Shown here piece after piece: positions 61,191 through 64,000 of a DNA stretch of 64,000 nt (position 1 is the first letter of the stretch; every line of letters begins with the position of its first letter). The position numbers and the translations under genes were made by a program. The notes beneath the pieces were generated by a model that was not told the origin of the DNA, made no database searches, and saw only the letters and a program-made list of their open reading frames with translations. Where the stretch lies: contig NZ_VTEX01000001.1 of assembly GCF_008180865.1 (NCBI RefSeq), positions 519,261-583,260 on the forward strand, read 5' to 3'. The stretch comes from Rossellomorea aquimaris. GTDB lineage: Bacteria > Bacillota > Bacilli > Bacillales > Bacillaceae_B.

Positions 61191-61730
61191 GTGGTTAAAG
61201 AGAAAAATGAGTGGTGGGAGTGGATGAAGGCACTGTTGATCGCAGTAGGTTTAGCTGCAATTATCAGATTCTTTTTATTTGCACCCATTGTTGTCGATGG
61301 ATTATCAATGATGCCTACTTTACATAACGGAGATCGAATGATTGTAAGTAAATTAGGGGAGCCGGAGCGATTTGATATCGTCGTTTTCCATGCACCTGAA
61401 CAAAAAGACTATATTAAACGCGTCATCGGACTCCCGGGGGATAAAGTAGAGTACAAAAATGATACATTATATATTAATGGAAAAGCGTATGCTGAACCAT
61501 ACTTACAAGAGTATAAAGATCAATTAAATGATGGTGTGTTAACAGAAGATTTCACTTTAAATGATATCATTGAAAAAGGCACTGTTCCTGAAGGGGAAAT
61601 CTTTGTGATGGGGGACAATCGCCGTTTCAGCAAAGATAGTCGTCACATCGGTACAGTTCCAATGGAAGAAGTCATTGGTGATACAAAAGTGATATATTGG
61701 CCTGTTAAAGATATAGGTTTCGTGAAATAA
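61191..61730 (+). CDS. sipS: Type I signal peptidase
   Basis: The 179-residue product is a Sip-type leader peptidase that cleaves Sec and Tat signal peptides outside the membrane. One N-terminal membrane helix (about 12-32, [20 protein letters not shown]) precedes the catalytic serine in [15 protein letters not shown] near residue 43 and the catalytic lysine in [13 protein letters not shown] near residue 83. The [14 protein letters not shown] box is near residue 145. The start is taken as GTG at 61191 with GGGTGGTG upstream; TTG at 61176 is an alternative. B. subtilis has no signal peptidase at this position, but other Bacillaceae do. The exact paralogue name (sipS, sipT and so on) is uncertain. 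Confidence 0.93.
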   Translation: MVKEKNEWWEWMKALLIAVGLAAIIRFFLFAPIVVDGLSMMPTLHNGDRMIVSKLGEPERFDIVVFHAPEQKDYIKRVIGLPGDKVEYKNDTLYINGKAYAEPYLQEYKDQLNDGVLTEDFTLNDIIEKGTVPEGEIFVMGDNRRFSKDSRHIGTVPMEEVIGDTKVIYWPVKDIGFVK

Positions 61731-61758
61731 TAGAAAAAAGTTGTTTGGAGGTGGTCAT

Positions 61759-62625
61759 ATGACAATACAATGGTTCCCAGGGCATATGGCTAAAGCTCGT
61801 AGACAAGTTACTGAGAAGTTAAAACTTGTAGACATTGTCATTGAATTAGTAGATGCGAGAATACCGTTATCGTCAAGAAATCCAATGATTGAAGAAATTA
61901 TTGGACAAAAGCCGCGGCTTGTTTTGTTAAATAAAGCAGACATGGCAGATATAAATAGAACGAATCAATGGATTTCTTATTTCAAAGAGCAAGGAATAAC
62001 AGCTCTTGCTGTAAATGCACAGGCTGGCAAAGGACTTCAAGTCATAGTTCAAGCCGCTAAAGAAATATTAAAAGAAAAGTTCGACCGCATGAAATCACGA
62101 GGAATGAGACCCCGTGCCATAAGAGCCATGATTGTCGGTATTCCTAACGTAGGAAAATCCACATTAATCAATCGCCTGGCTAAGAAGAATATAGCGAAAA
62201 CAGGAAATACTCCTGGAGTGACAAAAGCCCAGCAATGGATCAAAGTAGGAAAAGAGCTTGAACTGCTCGATACGCCGGGAATATTATGGCCCAAGTTTGA
62301 AGATCCGCAAGTTGGATATAAGCTGGCATTGACCGGTGCCATTAAAGATACCATCCTGAATTTACAGGATATCGCCGTTTATGGTCTACGATTTCTTGAA
62401 GAGCACTATCCAGAGCGATTAGAAGAGCGCTACGGCCTCGAAGAAATACCTGAAGAAGTAGTGGATAGTTTCGATAAAATCGGAGCTAAAAGAGGCTGTC
62501 TGATGGCTGGTGGAGAAGTGAATTATGACAAGACATCTGAAATTATCGTACGTGACATTCGAAATGTACAATTAGGACCCATGACGTTTGACATCATTGG
62601 TGAGACTGAGCGGGAGAGCGAATAA
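61759..62625 (+). CDS. rbgA: Ribosome biogenesis GTPase RbgA (YlqF)
   Basis: The 288-residue product drives a late step of 50S assembly. It is a circularly permuted GTPase: G4 LLNKADMAD near residue 57 comes before G1 [15 protein letters not shown] near residue 127 and G3 [11 protein letters not shown] near residue 172. It begins [15 protein letters not shown], the family signature, and a C-terminal ANTAR-like helical domain (about 200-285) follows. The ATG at 61759 has TGGAGGTGG upstream. It overlaps no other gene and is followed by a terminator-like hairpin before rnhB. Confidence 0.96.
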   Translation: MTIQWFPGHMAKARRQVTEKLKLVDIVIELVDARIPLSSRNPMIEEIIGQKPRLVLLNKADMADINRTNQWISYFKEQGITALAVNAQAGKGLQVIVQAAKEILKEKFDRMKSRGMRPRAIRAMIVGIPNVGKSTLINRLAKKNIAKTGNTPGVTKAQQWIKVGKELELLDTPGILWPKFEDPQVGYKLALTGAIKDTILNLQDIAVYGLRFLEEHYPERLEERYGLEEIPEEVVDSFDKIGAKRGCLMAGGEVNYDKTSEIIVRDIRNVQLGPMTFDIIGETERESE

Positions 62626-62627
62626 AA

Positions 62628-62677
62628 AAAGAGGCTGTAAAAAGAGGGGATCTCTTTTGCGCAGCCTCTTTATTTAT
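62628..62677 (+). terminator. Terminator of rbgA
   Basis: AAAGAGGCTG (62628-62637) pairs with CAGCCTCTTT (62662-62671), with an inner AAAAGAG / CTCTTTT stem, followed by ATTTATG. Confidence 0.8.
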
Positions 62678-62711
62678 GTGAAGTACATCCGATATAAATA
62701 GGAGGAGCAAT

Positions 62712-63482
62712 TTGAATACAGTACATATGACCATTAAAGAAATAAGGGAATTCATCAAGTCTGCTTGTGCTCATGATCCGATTCTTGAGGAATTGAAGAA
62801 GGACGAAAGAATTGGTGTCCAAAAACTATTAAAACAGATTGAACGCGAGCAGATGAAACGAGAGAAGGAAAGAGAAGAATTTGCCCTCCTTACTCAATAT
62901 GAAAGAGAAATTCACCAGCAAGGATTCACCCACATTGCAGGAATCGATGAAGTGGGTAGAGGTCCTTTGGCAGGTCCTGTGGTAGCAGCTGCCGTCATTC
63001 TGCCCCATGACTTCTATTTGGCGGGATTAAATGATAGCAAGAAGATAACAGAAGCCAAAAGAGAAGATTTCTATGAATACATCATGGAACACGCAATATC
63101 TGTTGGGGTAGGAATGGTACATGCGGATGAAATTGATTCCATAAATATTTTTCAGGCTACAAAAAAGGCTATGAGTGAAGCGATCGTCAGCTTGCCGGTT
63201 CAACCTGAGTATTTACTGATCGATGCGATGAAAATTCAATCGCCTTTTCCGAGTCAGTCTATCATTAAAGGAGACTCGAAAAGTATATCCATCGCAGCAG
63301 CATCCATCATTGCCAAGGTGACACGTGACCGACTGATGAAGGAGTATGCAACCACCTATCCTGGGTATGCGTTTGAGAAGAATGCAGGATATGGAACAAA
63401 GGATCACTTAGGCGGGCTGGAGAAATTAGGAGTGACGCCGATTCATCGAAAGAGCTTTGCACCTGTGAAGGAGCTGCTTTAG
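62712..63482 (+). CDS. rnhB: Ribonuclease HII
   Basis: The 256-residue product removes ribonucleotides from DNA and cuts RNA-DNA hybrids. An N-terminal extension of about 70 residues, typical for Bacillus RNase HII, precedes the catalytic domain. Acidic active-site residues are in GIDEVGRGPLAGPVVAAAV near residue 78 (DEVGRG), LLIDAMKI near residue 168 and KGDSKSISIAAASIIAKVTRDR near residue 182. GYGTKDH lies near the C-terminus. The start is TTG at 62712 with TAGGAGGAGC upstream. ylqG follows after 68 bases. Confidence 0.96.
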   Translation: MNTVHMTIKEIREFIKSACAHDPILEELKKDERIGVQKLLKQIEREQMKREKEREEFALLTQYEREIHQQGFTHIAGIDEVGRGPLAGPVVAAAVILPHDFYLAGLNDSKKITEAKREDFYEYIMEHAISVGVGMVHADEIDSINIFQATKKAMSEAIVSLPVQPEYLLIDAMKIQSPFPSQSIIKGDSKSISIAAASIIAKVTRDRLMKEYATTYPGYAFEKNAGYGTKDHLGGLEKLGVTPIHRKSFAPVKELL

Positions 63483-63550
63483 ATTAGCAGCTTGTTGGAC
63501 TGTAGAAACAATGAATCGATTTTGATTCACAATGAACGGGAGACACGGAC

Positions 63551-64000
63551 ATGAGCCATATTCATGGTATTAACAGTAACCAGCCCATTGATCAAAAGCC
63601 CTTTTCCATTCAAAGTGGAAAAGTTCTATTTATCAGCGTCCATAAGCTGTTAGGAGAGGACAATGCATTAGTGTCAGCAAATGGTCACCGGTTTATTGCG
63701 AAAATGGAAGCGCCAATGGAAGCTGGAGAACGTTATTGGGTAGAAGTGAAACAATCTGAAAGTAGAGTAAGTCTACATCTAATCCCGAACCGTGGGCAGG
63801 CTGGATTAGAAATTGGAAAGCATGCATCAGCAAATCTATTACAGCATTTTTCCTTATCAACAAGTGGGAAAGAACTGAACGACTTTGTAATGGAGCTCAT
63901 GAAAAAAAGCATTCCGATTCATAAAGAGCTGCTATTATTCGGAGAGAAACATTTGAAAGGAAAAGATTCATCAGAAAATGTGAAAACCCTGGTTGAAATG
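63551..64000 (+). CDS. ylqG: YlqG-like hypothetical protein (3' end outside window)
   Basis: An ORF of at least 150 codons starts with ATG at 63551 and is still open at the window end. The protein begins MSHIHGINSNQPIDQKPFSI. It has a predicted beta-rich part to about residue 85 and a helical part after it with NLLQHFSLSTSGKELNDFVMEL (key LQHFSLS). A GGGAG stretch lies about ten bases before the start. The gene after rnhB in B. subtilis is ylqG, of unknown function. I assign this by position and by the short family resemblance I recall; no domain of known function is visible. Confidence 0.7.
   Translation, partial: MSHIHGINSNQPIDQKPFSIQSGKVLFISVHKLLGEDNALVSANGHRFIAKMEAPMEAGERYWVEVKQSESRVSLHLIPNRGQAGLEIGKHASANLLQHFSLSTSGKELNDFVMELMKKSIPIHKELLLFGEKHLKGKDSSENVKTLVEM

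Noticed and set aside
63473-63490. AGCTGCT / AGCAGCT hairpin over the rnhB stop codon
   Set aside because: A 7-bp stem that includes the stop codon and has no T run; it is not a convincing terminator.

Overview
The window is a chromosomal core segment of an endospore-forming, low-GC Gram-positive bacterium of the family Bacillaceae (Bacillus sensu lato). The signs are AGGAGG-type ribosome-binding sites, frequent GTG and TTG starts, SpoVM, RemA, SepF/DivIVA, PrkC/PrpC, FapR, a T-box leader and a PyrR-controlled pyr operon. Gene order follows the ylm-divIVA-ileS-lspA-pyr-ylo-plsX-smc-ffh-rplS-rnhB region of Bacillus subtilis closely. The species cannot be fixed from this sequence alone. All genes lie on the + strand except rqcH. 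I see no tRNA, rRNA, CRISPR array, prophage or intact insertion sequence.

Layout. 1-4200: cell-division and sporulation-linked cluster ylmC-ylmD-ylmE-sepF-ylmG-ylmH-divIVA. 4200-9270: isoleucine T-box and ileS, then ylyA, lspA and rluD. 9260-21170: pyrimidine operon pyrR-pyrP-pyrB-pyrC-carA-carB-pyrK-pyrD-pyrF-pyrE with one promoter and three PyrR attenuators. It encodes the whole route from bicarbonate and glutamine to UMP plus uracil uptake. 21170-25880: rqcH (minus strand) and a P-type Ca2+ ATPase. 25890-34560: yloC, remA, gmk, rpoZ, coaBC, priA, def, fmt, rsmB. 34560-34877: a gene-free gap where B. subtilis carries rlmN. 34878-40040: the phosphatase/kinase pair prpC-prkC, then rsgA, rpe, thiN.

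40150-46955: spoVM (26 codons), a family of intergenic repeats, rpmB, yloU, fakA, the two-subunit serine dehydratase sdaAB/sdaAA, recG. 46970-50600: fapR with its own operator, then plsX, fabD, fabG, acpP (membrane lipid synthesis). 50787-58630: rnc, smc, ftsY, ylxM, ffh, rpsP, khpA (RNA processing, chromosome condensation, protein targeting). 58860-64000: ylqD, rimM, trmD, rplS, a type I signal peptidase, rbgA, rnhB and the start of ylqG, which runs off the window.

Most of the window is conserved housekeeping DNA, and I found no convincing undescribed multi-gene system. The observations worth a second look are: the missing rlmN, with an inverted-repeat scar in its place; a perfect 17-bp palindrome against the ylxM-ffh promoter; a three-codon leader ORF in front of the Ca2+ ATPase; a cre-like site between sdaAB and sdaAA; a perfect inverted repeat before remA; a sigma-G-like -10 before ylyA; and a possible small minus-strand ORF between rpmB and yloU. 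Comparisons to B. subtilis are from memory, not from a search.
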